Below are positions 1 through 8,055 of a stretch of 64,000 nucleotides of DNA, in pieces. Each line of letters starts with the position of its first letter. Positions within the stretch are counted from its first letter, which is position 1. A program made the position numbers and the translations under genes. The notes under the pieces are model-generated. The model saw only the letters and a program-made list of their open reading frames with translations. It did not search any database and had not been told where the DNA came from. The stretch is from contig NZ_NPMS01000002.1 in the NCBI RefSeq assembly GCF_002266285.1, positions 248,001 through 312,000 on the forward strand, in the 5' to 3' direction. The DNA comes from Virgibacillus indicus. GTDB lineage: Bacteria > Bacillota > Bacilli > Bacillales > Amphibacillaceae.

Positions 1-279
1 AGTTTCGCATTTCCCGACAAAAACTATCCAAATCAGGAGGGTAAGGAAGACTTTTCCAATCGGATTATGACAGGACTTCAACATATTAATCAATCCTATC
101 CCGATCAAAAGGTTTTGCTGGTCGCTCACGGTGCTGTAATCAAATCGGTTTTAAAAGCCTTCGCTGATGATGATGTCAGTATAGGGGAAAACAGGCTGAT
201 GAATGGCTGTATCAGTAATATTCAATTTGAAAATAAAAAGTGGAATGTAAAAGACTTTAACCGGACCGAGCATTTATAG
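1..279 (+). CDS. histidine phosphatase family protein, C-terminal part
   Basis: Last 92 residues of a protein that starts before the window; the frame is open from base 1. The stretch VLLVAHGAVIKS holds the second conserved histidine (His43 of the visible part) of the histidine phosphatase / phosphoglycerate mutase-like fold, where it sits between a strand and a helix. The first RHG motif would lie upstream and cannot be checked. Enzymes of this family remove phosphate from small molecules or proteins through a phosphohistidine; the substrate cannot be told from this fragment. Only 17 bases separate it from the methyltransferase that follows, so the two may share a transcript. Confidence 0.75.
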   Translation, partial: SFAFPDKNYPNQEGKEDFSNRIMTGLQHINQSYPDQKVLLVAHGAVIKSVLKAFADDDVSIGENRLMNGCISNIQFENKKWNVKDFNRTEHL

Positions 280-296
280 AGAGAGAGAGTGAAATA

Positions 297-1043
297 ATGA
301 CATTGGATAACCTGCAGGAATACGATGACCCAGTTTCCTATGATCAGGAGAATGATCCATATACAGAAGACATCTTTTTTTTAGCCAAATGGGCAGAAAT
401 GGTGAAAGGTACGATTATTGACTTGGCCTGTGGAACTGGGAGAGCTTCGATACCTTTAGCCAAACAGGGGCACAATCTGATTGGTGTTGATTTGCATAAA
501 GGAATGCTGGAACAGGCAAAAAGAAAGTCTGAAAACCTGCAAATCGACTGGTTTGAGCAGGATTGCAGCAGACTCGACCTTCCTGTCAAAAGTCCTTTCA
601 TTTTCATGACCGGGAACTCGTTTCAGCATTTCCTGACAAATGAAGCACAGGATCAGCTGTTAACTTCTGTAAACAAGCATCTGGATAATGATGGAGTTTT
701 TATATTTAATACGAGATTTCCTGCTGAGGAAGAGATATTACAGTCTGCTGTAGAGGAATATTGGAAATCCTACAAGGAAGATGGACAAAACGTGGATGTT
801 TATACGGTTGAGGAATATGATGCATTGAATCAGATTCAGGGCTGTACAACGATAAGACGATATGAAGATGGGAATGAAAGGAAAACTAATATCCGTTTGC
901 GATATGTTTTCCCACAAGAAATGGAACGGTTAATAAATGCAAATGGATTTCAGATCTTGCATCTTTTCGGTAACTGGAAGGAAGCTCCAATTTCAAATGA
1001 CAGCAAGGAAATGATTTGTGTCTGCAAGAAAACGGTGAAATAA
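297..1043 (+). CDS. class I SAM-dependent methyltransferase
   Basis: A 248-residue soluble protein with a Rossmann-type methyltransferase core. Motif I, DLACGTGRAS, is at about residues 42-51 and binds S-adenosylmethionine; GVDLHKGML about 20 residues later is the acidic strand-2 motif that holds the ribose. The second half is a beta-rich region usual for small-molecule methyltransferases. The substrate is unknown. The ribosome-binding region is a run of GAGA just upstream, weaker than most in this window. It follows the phosphatase by 17 bases and ends at a strong bidirectional terminator. Confidence 0.8.
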   Translation: MTLDNLQEYDDPVSYDQENDPYTEDIFFLAKWAEMVKGTIIDLACGTGRASIPLAKQGHNLIGVDLHKGMLEQAKRKSENLQIDWFEQDCSRLDLPVKSPFIFMTGNSFQHFLTNEAQDQLLTSVNKHLDNDGVFIFNTRFPAEEEILQSAVEEYWKSYKEDGQNVDVYTVEEYDALNQIQGCTTIRRYEDGNERKTNIRLRYVFPQEMERLINANGFQILHLFGNWKEAPISNDSKEMICVCKKTVK

Positions 1044-1079
1044 AAGGACCACACATCGATCATAATGTGTGGTCCTTTT
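1042..1079. terminator. bidirectional terminator between methyltransferase and XRE regulator
   Basis: Perfect 14-bp stem (AAAAGGACCACACA and its complement) with a 10-base loop. It gives a T run on either strand and lies between two convergent genes. Confidence 0.85.
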
Positions 1080-1082
1080 CAT

Positions 1083-1871
1083 TTAAATTTCATCCACTTT
1101 TTTGTGTACCTTCTTTTTAAGCTTAAATCCCAGTCTATTAACATATTCCTCATTTTTCACCAGTAATTTATATGCTTCCAGTACCATTGTAGTACGAAAT
1201 AAAATATAAGCACCAACAGCAATAAAAACCGTAAATACAGGGAAATATGGAACTAAAACCCCTAAAGCGATATCTTTTCTTTCCAGTAATAAGGCGAGAG
1301 CCCCTGCAATAATAAAACAAATACCGACTCCCATAACGAAAGCATATTTTTTCTTCAGATTTTCATATCTGGTTGTTAATTCCTTAAGATAATTCTCATC
1401 CAGCAGCAGAATTTCTTTTCGCAGTATCTCATATTTAGCTTCTTCTTTCACTCCTGCTGAAACTAGCATTACAATACCCAGCATGGCAATGATAATGATA
1501 AGAAAGGTATAAATTGCAGGATCTTGTTTAAAAACTAAAAACGGCACGAAGCATAAAATTAACAGACTGATTCCTAAAGCAACACGTTTAGCAATCTCCG
1601 GCGCGTGAATCAAATAACCCTCCGCCATCTCTTTGCTTACGTAATAGCCATCTGCCTTTTCACTGTTCATTTCTACACTGTCCTTCAGCAGATAATCCAT
1701 TGAGACCTCAAAGATATTTCCAATCATCAGAAGCTTTTCTGTTTCAGGATACCCTTGCCCATTTTCCCACTTGCTGATTGCCTGCCTGGATGTATTTAAT
1801 TTCTCCGCCAAAGCTTCCTGGGAAAGTCCCTTTTCTTTTCTAATCTTAAAAAGTTTTTCTCCAAATGTCAT
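1083..1871 (-). CDS. XRE-family transcriptional regulator with C-terminal membrane segments
   Basis: 262 residues. The first 65 form a Cro/CI-type helix-turn-helix domain (recognition region LNTSRQAISKWENG). After a linker come hydrophobic segments at about 95-118, 120-142, 178-195 and 200-225, and the protein ends in a lysine-rich tail, so it is probably a membrane-tethered DNA-binding protein. This architecture is common in Firmicutes and its members often act on neighbouring transport or cell-envelope genes, but the target here is not evident. A perfect inverted repeat overlaps a TTGACA hexamer about 70 bases upstream, which suggests autoregulation. The start is an ATG with AGGAG upstream. 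Confidence 0.85.
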   Translation of the reverse strand: MTFGEKLFKIRKEKGLSQEALAEKLNTSRQAISKWENGQGYPETEKLLMIGNIFEVSMDYLLKDSVEMNSEKADGYYVSKEMAEGYLIHAPEIAKRVALGISLLILCFVPFLVFKQDPAIYTFLIIIIAMLGIVMLVSAGVKEEAKYEILRKEILLLDENYLKELTTRYENLKKKYAFVMGVGICFIIAGALALLLERKDIALGVLVPYFPVFTVFIAVGAYILFRTTMVLEAYKLLVKNEEYVNRLGFKLKKKVHKKVDEI

Positions 1872-1936
1872 ATTTATGAACTCCTTTGTTATTAATATCT
1901 AAATTGTATTAAAACATTGCTGTGAGTTCTATCGTA

Positions 1937-1955
1937 TGACAAATGCACTTTGTCA
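1937..1955. promoter_or_regulatory. candidate operator and -35 region of the XRE regulator
   Basis: TGACAAA and TTTGTCA form a perfect 7-bp inverted repeat with a 5-base spacer, and an outer CGTA/TACG pair adds symmetry. On the minus strand the repeat overlaps TTGACA, a good sigma-A -35 box, with GATAGA about 17 bases downstream as a possible -10. The position fits a repressor site for the XRE protein itself. Confidence 0.55.
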
Positions 1956-2030
1956 ACTTACGGTTGCAATTGTGTTTTACTGTTAGAAAAATATATAATT
2001 TCTGCTTTTTCCCTTTAAATGATTTGCTAG

Positions 2031-2176
2031 AAGTCGCGCGACCTTGCCCATAATTCGCGCGGCAGGCCCATAAAGTCGTGCGATATTCGTGAAGAAGAGG
2101 TTATTGCGCAACTTCATGGGGTTATCGCACGAATTCCTTGCTTTATCGCGCGGCTATTCCACTTGAATGCACGAAT
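2031..2176. repeat. intergenic array of seven degenerate units, 21-bp period (TCGCGCGA core)
   Basis: Cores related to TCGCGCG start at 2034, 2055 and 2076, exactly 21 bp apart. A second group starts at 2104, 2125, 2146 and 2167, also 21 bp apart, after a 7-bp phase shift. The core is near-palindromic and the sequence between cores varies. The array begins about 18 bases after the stop codon of the RDD gene (minus strand), in the 3' region of the seven-gene operon. No coding potential is apparent. It fills most of the gene-free stretch between 1872 and 2193. Confidence 0.7.
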
Positions 2177-2193
2177 TCAAGCTCCAGCAGGCC

Positions 2194-2985
2194 TTACAAT
2201 TCAAACTCCCAGTCTTCCTTCATCTTTAAATACAGCACAAGCAGTGTATTTTCAAGTTCCCGTTCTGTCTTCGCTCCTATATCCAAGCCAACTTTCGGCA
2301 ACAGAATTGCTGCCATCTCTCTTGTAAGCTGATATTTTGAAGAATCACGCAGCTCCACAAGCTTATAGCTGTATGTTTTCAGCAAATTAAATTCTTTTGT
2401 ACCGAGTGAGTTATATGCCATAGCTCCAATTGATATAGTATCCTTATTTAGACCACGCTCTTCTATTTCTTTTTCCAAAGGGGTTTTCTTCTGACGCTTT
2501 GCTTTCCGTTCATGGACAACAATTGTTCCAGCTGCCATATCGCCGAGTCTTTTATGCTTGGAATGAAGAAATACGAGAATAATTCCCAGGAAATAACTCG
2601 TTGGCAGCATATCTACAATTCGCAAAAGATTGCGGATAATCGCAGACAGAAGGGTGATGCTGTGGCCATTTTCCTGAATGACGCGAATTCCTATTATATT
2701 CTTTCCAACAGTTTTTCCATTAAAAAAGTATTCTCCAACAAAAAAATAACCCCAATTCACTGCAAACAGTGCGATGATCATAATAGCCACCATCCAGCCA
2801 TATTCCATCATCTGCCACATATCCGCACTTGTCGTAAATACTACCAGCAAAATAATTGCGATATTTGCAAAAGTCAGGATTACCTGATCAATAATCATTG
2901 CCGCCGCCCTGGATCCGAGGCCGGCAAGCCTGAAATTTAGAGAAACAAATTCAGGTGTTTTAATATTTATCTGATCCTGTGTCAT
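2194..2985 (-). CDS. RDD family membrane protein
   Basis: 263 residues. The RDD signature is visible: Arg26 and Asp33 in the first membrane segment (GSRAAAMIID), FFNGKTVGKNIIGIRV before the third segment, and Asp149 in RLGDMAAGT. About three to four membrane helices lie within the first 160 residues and a soluble C-terminal part follows. RDD proteins are integral membrane proteins, some proposed to exchange ions; a specific role here is unknown. It is the last gene of the seven-gene minus-strand cluster, 12 bases after the SpoIIM-like gene, and the same partner set is found in actinobacteria. The 21-bp repeat array follows its stop. Confidence 0.85.
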   Translation of the reverse strand: MTQDQINIKTPEFVSLNFRLAGLGSRAAAMIIDQVILTFANIAIILLVVFTTSADMWQMMEYGWMVAIMIIALFAVNWGYFFVGEYFFNGKTVGKNIIGIRVIQENGHSITLLSAIIRNLLRIVDMLPTSYFLGIILVFLHSKHKRLGDMAAGTIVVHERKAKRQKKTPLEKEIEERGLNKDTISIGAMAYNSLGTKEFNLLKTYSYKLVELRDSSKYQLTREMAAILLPKVGLDIGAKTERELENTLLVLYLKMKEDWEFEL

Positions 2986-2997
2986 GCCCTTTCTCCC

Positions 2998-3975
2998 CTA
3001 ACTTTCACTTTCATACGTTCTTCTCTTATCCAGTAATAGCTTACCACACATAATATAAACCAGTAATCCGACAACCGTTACAAGTGCCACAACATATTTC
3101 ATTTCCAGAGAAAGTGTGGAAGGCGTAATAAAGCCTTCAATGATCCCTGCAATAATGAACAAGGGAATTGTTCCAAGGAAAAGCTGAACCGACCGTTTGG
3201 CATTCTCCTTTAATTGATAGCCCCTGGTGTATGGACCTGGAACAAAGAGCTTATATCCCATTAACAGACCTGCACCGCCTGCGATAAAAATAGCTGTCAG
3301 CTCGATCATGCCATGTGGCACAATGTATGCCCAGAATTCATAGGACATGCCGGCATGCCAGAAAACCGCTGCCAGTGCACCGACGATCAAGCCATTATAT
3401 GCAAGTACAAATACCGTTAGCAATCCAAATGTAATTCCACTGGCAAAAGCTAATATGGCTACTTGTATATTATTGGTCATTATTTGGGCTGATATAAGTG
3501 AGGAATCAATAGCGTCATGGCCAACTCCCAGCTGCTCCGGGTTTACTCCTGCTGCCATATCTGCTGGCATAATGGAATAGAAATGAAGCGGGTCATTTGC
3601 GACAGACAGAAAAGCTGCCAGCCCGCCGAACAGAAACAGCAGCATTGCTATAACGATAAACTTCCATTGCTCGAGCAGCAGTCCAATAAATTTCGTACTG
3701 AAAAAATACCGGACCTGCTGGAAGCTGGAAACCTGATCTTTATACAATAGATTATGCGATTTGGAAACAAGCTCATTTAAATAGCGTGTCACCTCTTCAT
3801 CAGGATAATAAGTTTGACTATAGGATAAATGCTGTGCAGCCTTTTGATAGAGCCGATGAAATTTGGAAATGTCTCCGCCAGTCACCCTTCTCCCTTTTTT
3901 CTGAAGATGGCCTGCATATTCTTCCAGCCGCTTCCAATCCTCCCGATACTGCTTGACAAACTGCCTGATATTCAT
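2998..3975 (-). CDS. SpoIIM-like (stage II sporulation protein M family) membrane protein
   Basis: 325 residues from the preferred ATG; an in-frame GTG at 3987 lies directly against the GGAGGAA ribosome-binding site and is too close to be used. The first 100 residues are soluble and basic (MNIRQFVKQYREDWKRLEEY). About five membrane helices follow, with the family features AFASGITFGLLTVFVLAYNG and PHGMIELTAIFIAGGAG. SpoIIM proper takes part in engulfment with SpoIID/SpoIIP, but longer relatives next to MoxR/DUF58 genes occur in non-sporulating bacteria, so this one probably serves the AAA+/VWA cluster. Gaps to its neighbours are 12 and about 28 bases. Confidence 0.82.
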   Translation of the reverse strand: MNIRQFVKQYREDWKRLEEYAGHLQKKGRRVTGGDISKFHRLYQKAAQHLSYSQTYYPDEEVTRYLNELVSKSHNLLYKDQVSSFQQVRYFFSTKFIGLLLEQWKFIVIAMLLFLFGGLAAFLSVANDPLHFYSIMPADMAAGVNPEQLGVGHDAIDSSLISAQIMTNNIQVAILAFASGITFGLLTVFVLAYNGLIVGALAAVFWHAGMSYEFWAYIVPHGMIELTAIFIAGGAGLLMGYKLFVPGPYTRGYQLKENAKRSVQLFLGTIPLFIIAGIIEGFITPSTLSLEMKYVVALVTVVGLLVYIMCGKLLLDKRRTYESES

Positions 3976-4003
3976 CTTTCCACCCACTTCCTCCTCACGA
4001 GCT

Positions 4004-5362
4004 TTACAGTAATCCCTGATTCATCCAATGGATATACTGGGATACCGCTTCTGTTGCTAATTTTTCTTCCTTTGCTTCAATCATGACTAGCCCCTGTGCT
4101 TCCCATTTTGCCTTCTCCCGTTTCTTCACCTGCACCTGCTGCTGTGCAATCGACTTCCTCATGGCCAGGTGCACAGTATCCGGACTTTGTCTTGTTTCTC
4201 TTGCCAGTGCATCGTCTTCAATACCTATCATAAGGAATAGATGCTTTTGCCGCAGTCGTTTTACGTAGTGCAAGGTACTTTCCTCATGTAAAAATGTGTG
4301 AATATCACTAAACAGTAAAATCAGACTTCTTTTTTTCTGAACGGTCTGTAAATAATTCATCACACCAGCGTAATTGGATTCTTTTGCATCTGCTTGCAAA
4401 TGGTAGATGGACTGCAGGATTTTCTGTAATTGATCCATCCCTTTTTCCGGTGGCACAAATACTTTGATGTCATTGGAAAATGCCAGAACGCCCACATAAT
4501 CACCATTTTTCAGAGCCGCTGCAGCGACTGTTATGGAAGCCTCCAAGGATTTCTCCAGACGGTTTGCCTCTTTAAGTTCCGCCCCCATCATTCTTCCACA
4601 ATCAATTAAAATTGTTATATATTTTCCATGCTCCGGTTCATATTCATTTGTCATAACTTCCTGCATTTTTGCCGTCTGCCGCCAGTTGATTTTCCGGGGA
4701 TCATCCCCAACCACATAATTTCTGATTCGGGAAAATTCCCCTGTACCGCTTTGTCGTCTGCGAATTTTCGAACCTTCATACAATAAAAACTTCTGGGCAT
4801 TCTCCAGGTAATGCCTTGTTTCTGATAAATCGGGGATAACCTTTATCATATCGCTTTGCTCCACTGCCGTCTGTCTTTCCCAAAATCCAAACCTGCTGGC
4901 GTAACGGATGTATATCGTCTCAAGTTCATATTTTCCCCGGACAGTGGCTGTTGTTTCATAGGCTATACGGCTGAGGGTATTCGCCTTTGCCAGCCCACGA
5001 ACAGGAAAATTCTGCTGAAAGGACTGAGGTAAATCATCGATGACTCGGAATGTACATGGACACGCAGATGTATTTTTAAATTCAATAGTAACCTGATAGT
5101 TAAGCCCTCGTTCCATTTCATCCGCTATATCCCGTATCGCTTCTATATCCTGTCGTTTTGGTAAGAAAAACAGATCGAAAAAGGATGCTAGAATAAATAA
5201 AACATTTACGGAAATAAGATACACCCAGGAAATATCCGTAAAAGACAGCACGATTAATGCTGCGGATAACAGCAAATAAATGATTAAAAGCCGTCGGGAA
5301 GGTAAAATCCCCCTATCTTGGAACAGGAATCGCGCCCACAAGCTCTTCGATGATCTGGTCAA
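4004..5362 (-). CDS. DUF58 / VWA-like protein, partner of MoxR ATPase
   Basis: 452 residues. Two hydrophobic segments at about 23-41 and 46-68 anchor it. The DUF58 signature GEFSRIRNYVVGDDPRKINW is at about 208-227. A von Willebrand A-like fold follows, with strand ILID and a metal-site remnant DCGRM (254-258) in place of the usual DxSxS, and a later LLFSDIHTF. The gene overlaps moxR by 50 bases; its TTG start lies 8 bases after GGAGGG inside moxR, which implies translational coupling. VWA proteins of this type act as adaptors for MoxR AAA+ ATPases in assembling or maturing target complexes. The target here is unknown. Confidence 0.88.
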   Translation of the reverse strand: MTRSSKSLWARFLFQDRGILPSRRLLIIYLLLSAALIVLSFTDISWVYLISVNVLFILASFFDLFFLPKRQDIEAIRDIADEMERGLNYQVTIEFKNTSACPCTFRVIDDLPQSFQQNFPVRGLAKANTLSRIAYETTATVRGKYELETIYIRYASRFGFWERQTAVEQSDMIKVIPDLSETRHYLENAQKFLLYEGSKIRRRQSGTGEFSRIRNYVVGDDPRKINWRQTAKMQEVMTNEYEPEHGKYITILIDCGRMMGAELKEANRLEKSLEASITVAAAALKNGDYVGVLAFSNDIKVFVPPEKGMDQLQKILQSIYHLQADAKESNYAGVMNYLQTVQKKRSLILLFSDIHTFLHEESTLHYVKRLRQKHLFLMIGIEDDALARETRQSPDTVHLAMRKSIAQQQVQVKKREKAKWEAQGLVMIEAKEEKLATEAVSQYIHWMNQGLL

Positions 5363-6242
5363 GGCTCACTCCCTCCAATTCCATTTGTGGGGAAATTTGA
5401 ATACGATGCCTTAGTGCTGGCTTTGCAACTATTTTTATATCATCCGGTGTGACGTAATCCCGGGCCGATAAATAAGCCCAGGCCTTTGCCGCCTTGGCAA
5501 TCGATATAGCCGCTCTCGTACTTGCTCCAAACCGGATTGACTCCGTTTCCCGTGTTCTTCTTACCATCTGCATAATATAATTTAAAATATCATCACTTAT
5601 TGTTACAGATTCCATTTCCTTTTGAATCTCCTGAAAAGACGGTATATCAAGAATAGCATCAATGGATTCATCAGTGTATCGGCGATCCAGTACCTGTTTT
5701 AATACATTCGTCTCTTCTTCAAGCTCCGGGAAATCGATGGTTAATTTAAATAAAAATCGATCCTGCTGGGCTTCTGGAAGTGGATAGGTACCTTCAAATT
5801 CAATTGGGTTTTGCGTAGCTACAACGAAAAACACTTCCGGGAGCGGATATGTTTCTCCCTGTATCGTCACTTGTCTTTCTTCCATCGCCTCAAGCAGTGC
5901 TGCCTGTGTTTTGGCAGGGGTCCGGTTAATTTCATCTGCCAAAATAATATTGGCAAAGATTGGCCCTTTCACTGTCTGAAAGGTGTTTTCCTTCATATTA
6001 AAAATGGTACTTCCGGTTATGTCAGATGGCAGCAGATCCGGTGTAAATTGAATCCGGCTAAATTTACCGCCAATTAAATTGGATAATGTCCTTACCATCT
6101 GTGTTTTCCCGGTACCCGGGACGCCTTCGATCAATACATGCCCGCCTGATAGAATGGCAGATAATAATAATCTCAGATTCGTCGACTGGCCGAAAATTCT
6201 TTCTTCATATCCATTGATTAACGTTTTGAGCTGACTGTTCAT
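5313..6242 (-). CDS. MoxR-family AAA+ ATPase
   Basis: 309 residues, normal length for the family. Walker A GVPGTGKT is at 40-47, Walker B IILADE at 99-104, sensor 1 ATQNP at 142-146, and the EAQQDRF arginine-finger region at 157-163. The small C-terminal lid domain contains GASTRAAISIAKAAKA. MoxR ATPases work as chaperone-like remodelers, usually with a VWA-domain partner encoded alongside, here the overlapping DUF58 gene. The start overlaps the stop of the DUF4350 gene by 4 bases. Everything needed for ATP hydrolysis is present. Confidence 0.93.
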   Translation of the reverse strand: MNSQLKTLINGYEERIFGQSTNLRLLLSAILSGGHVLIEGVPGTGKTQMVRTLSNLIGGKFSRIQFTPDLLPSDITGSTIFNMKENTFQTVKGPIFANIILADEINRTPAKTQAALLEAMEERQVTIQGETYPLPEVFFVVATQNPIEFEGTYPLPEAQQDRFLFKLTIDFPELEEETNVLKQVLDRRYTDESIDAILDIPSFQEIQKEMESVTISDDILNYIMQMVRRTRETESIRFGASTRAAISIAKAAKAWAYLSARDYVTPDDIKIVAKPALRHRIQISPQMELEGVSLDQIIEELVGAIPVPR

Positions 6243-7375
6243 TCCTCTTCCACCTCTCGCCTGAGCCTGTCTAATTGTTTTGACCAGGCTAAGTATTCCT
6301 GTTTATTGACAGATTCCTTATTTAATAGATCCTGAAGGCCTCTTGTAAAGGTACGAGCCTCATCTTCTGACAGTTGCTTATCCCTCTTGGTGATAAGCTC
6401 ACTGCTTTCCTGCCAGCTTCTGCGATACGGAATGCCCCACTTTTCCTGCAGCAGTAATTTTAAATAATCTGCCTGCAGTTTCAGGGAATCCTGATATCTG
6501 CGGCCCCGCTGATACCAGGCTGCAAGTGCTGTGGTCTGCTCATTGCTGAAACGCACAGTTGCCTCTCTTGGCATACGTATTGGTCCAAATCGCTTCCCCT
6601 TATACATTAGCCATAGCAGTGTCAGTATCGCTAGTTGCAGCGCCAGGACAAGCATCCATTTTGGATATAGAGCTGCTGTAGAAGGCTTATTCCCGGAACC
6701 ATGAATATATTCATCTACTAATAGACTGTTGTGTTGCTCTTCCTGTAAAAGTGCTGAAATTAGCTCCACATGGTCTTCATCGGTTATGTAATCATTCGTC
6801 AGCCAGTTTGGTGAATTCACCACAACCAGGCTGCCATCACCAAAGGAACGCTTTAGCGCAACAGGTCCAGCATTATCCTTTAGTAAGACCTCATCCGATT
6901 CTTCTTCTTGTATCCGTACCATAGAGTGGACTAATGCTTTGTATTCCTCATCCTGCTGATCTGATACAGTGACGTTTTCCCCTGCTTCAGTCATCACAGG
7001 GTTCGTTTTCACATCAAACATACCCTCCGGATTACTTTTAAACAGCAAAATTGTATTTCCCGCTTCCATGTAGTCGATGTATTCCTCCATCTCCGCTCGT
7101 TCTGGTACATAGAATGGCTCAATCATGAGAAGAATTTCTTGTTTGTTTTCACCCGTTAAAAGCCCCGGCGCATGCTCCCATTTCTTTGTGTCTATATTTT
7201 CATCCTGCAAATATGTATAAAATGCCTTGGTACCTGCTGGTGCAGGAGATTCGGACACATAGCCAGGATATTCTTGGGGCTGTTTGGAAACAAGGAAATA
7301 GCTGAAAATAACAAACAGCAGAAGGATGACGGTCAGCCAAATCCATGTTTTTTTACCTGTCTGTGAAATTTGCAA
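6239..7375 (-). CDS. DUF4350 domain-containing membrane protein
   Basis: 378 residues with one membrane helix near the N-terminus (about 12-30) and one at about 236-255. The region between them lies outside the membrane and resembles the GATase-like DUF4350 domain: APAGTKAFYTYLQ, then LLMIEPFYVPERAEM, and later DGSLVVVNSPNWLTND. A cytoplasmic tail of about 120 residues follows. Its role is unproven; the family is almost always beside MoxR and DUF58 genes. It is 18 bases after the DUF4129 gene and overlaps moxR by 4 bases. Confidence 0.8.
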   Translation of the reverse strand: MQISQTGKKTWIWLTVILLLFVIFSYFLVSKQPQEYPGYVSESPAPAGTKAFYTYLQDENIDTKKWEHAPGLLTGENKQEILLMIEPFYVPERAEMEEYIDYMEAGNTILLFKSNPEGMFDVKTNPVMTEAGENVTVSDQQDEEYKALVHSMVRIQEEESDEVLLKDNAGPVALKRSFGDGSLVVVNSPNWLTNDYITDEDHVELISALLQEEQHNSLLVDEYIHGSGNKPSTAALYPKWMLVLALQLAILTLLWLMYKGKRFGPIRMPREATVRFSNEQTTALAAWYQRGRRYQDSLKLQADYLKLLLQEKWGIPYRRSWQESSELITKRDKQLSEDEARTFTRGLQDLLNKESVNKQEYLAWSKQLDRLRREVEEE

Positions 7376-7393
7376 TCGTCCCGAACCCCCCTT

Positions 7394-8041
7394 TTAATTT
7401 TCCTGAATTCCCTTTTCACCAGTTTCATGCAGCCATTTCAGTGCTTTCTCCTGGTAGTTATGATATTCCTTTTCCGCGATTGGGCGTTTTCCATAAACAG
7501 CCTCATCAAATATACGGGCCAGCTCGTAAAAAGCTTCAGCTCTTTGTTTATCCTTTCGCTGTAATTCTGCAAAATAATCCCAGTTTGTTTTCCAGACATG
7601 TGCCTGAAGCCATTCTTGTTCATGAAAATAAAGCAGTACTGCCAGAAACTGGTGCCTCGTTGCCAGCGAATAATCTCTCGTTCTCTCTTGCTTTTCTGCT
7701 TCTTTCAAATGCCGCTCCACCGACCATTCCATCTCATTCATAGACTGAAATGGCTGGTGGTCCTGAAGTGCCCGTTTTCTTCTGACCAAACGCATTCCCA
7801 AAAACACACCAAGTAATGCCAGTAAAATAACCACACCAATTAGAATAACAAGCAGGGTATCTGCAAATCCATTCGATGGTTCAAAGCCTGACAACCATTC
7901 GGACAGCAGTTCTCTGAACCATGCTTTGATATTATCCCACCAGACTTCAAGGAAGTTCCGATTATCCTCGTAGTAAATCTGGTATTCTCTCTGATTTAAA
8001 ATATCCTGCAGACCTTCTTTTGCCTTAGCTGGATTTTCCAT
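7394..8041 (-). CDS. DUF4129 domain-containing protein
   Basis: 215 residues. An N-terminal soluble part (about 1-57) precedes a single membrane helix at about 58-85 (TLLVILIGVVILLALLGVF) with a positively charged stop (RLVRRKR). The C-terminal cytoplasmic part is a DUF4129 domain with LATRHQFLAVLLYFHEQEWL and WDYFAEL. DUF4129 is best known as the C-terminal domain of membrane transglutaminase-like proteins; here it stands alone without the peptidase-like domain. It is the second gene of the operon, with gaps of 14 and 18 bases to its neighbours. Confidence 0.78.
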   Translation of the reverse strand: MENPAKAKEGLQDILNQREYQIYYEDNRNFLEVWWDNIKAWFRELLSEWLSGFEPSNGFADTLLVILIGVVILLALLGVFLGMRLVRRKRALQDHQPFQSMNEMEWSVERHLKEAEKQERTRDYSLATRHQFLAVLLYFHEQEWLQAHVWKTNWDYFAELQRKDKQRAEAFYELARIFDEAVYGKRPIAEKEYHNYQEKALKWLHETGEKGIQEN

Positions 8042-8055
8042 ACATTACCACCCGA

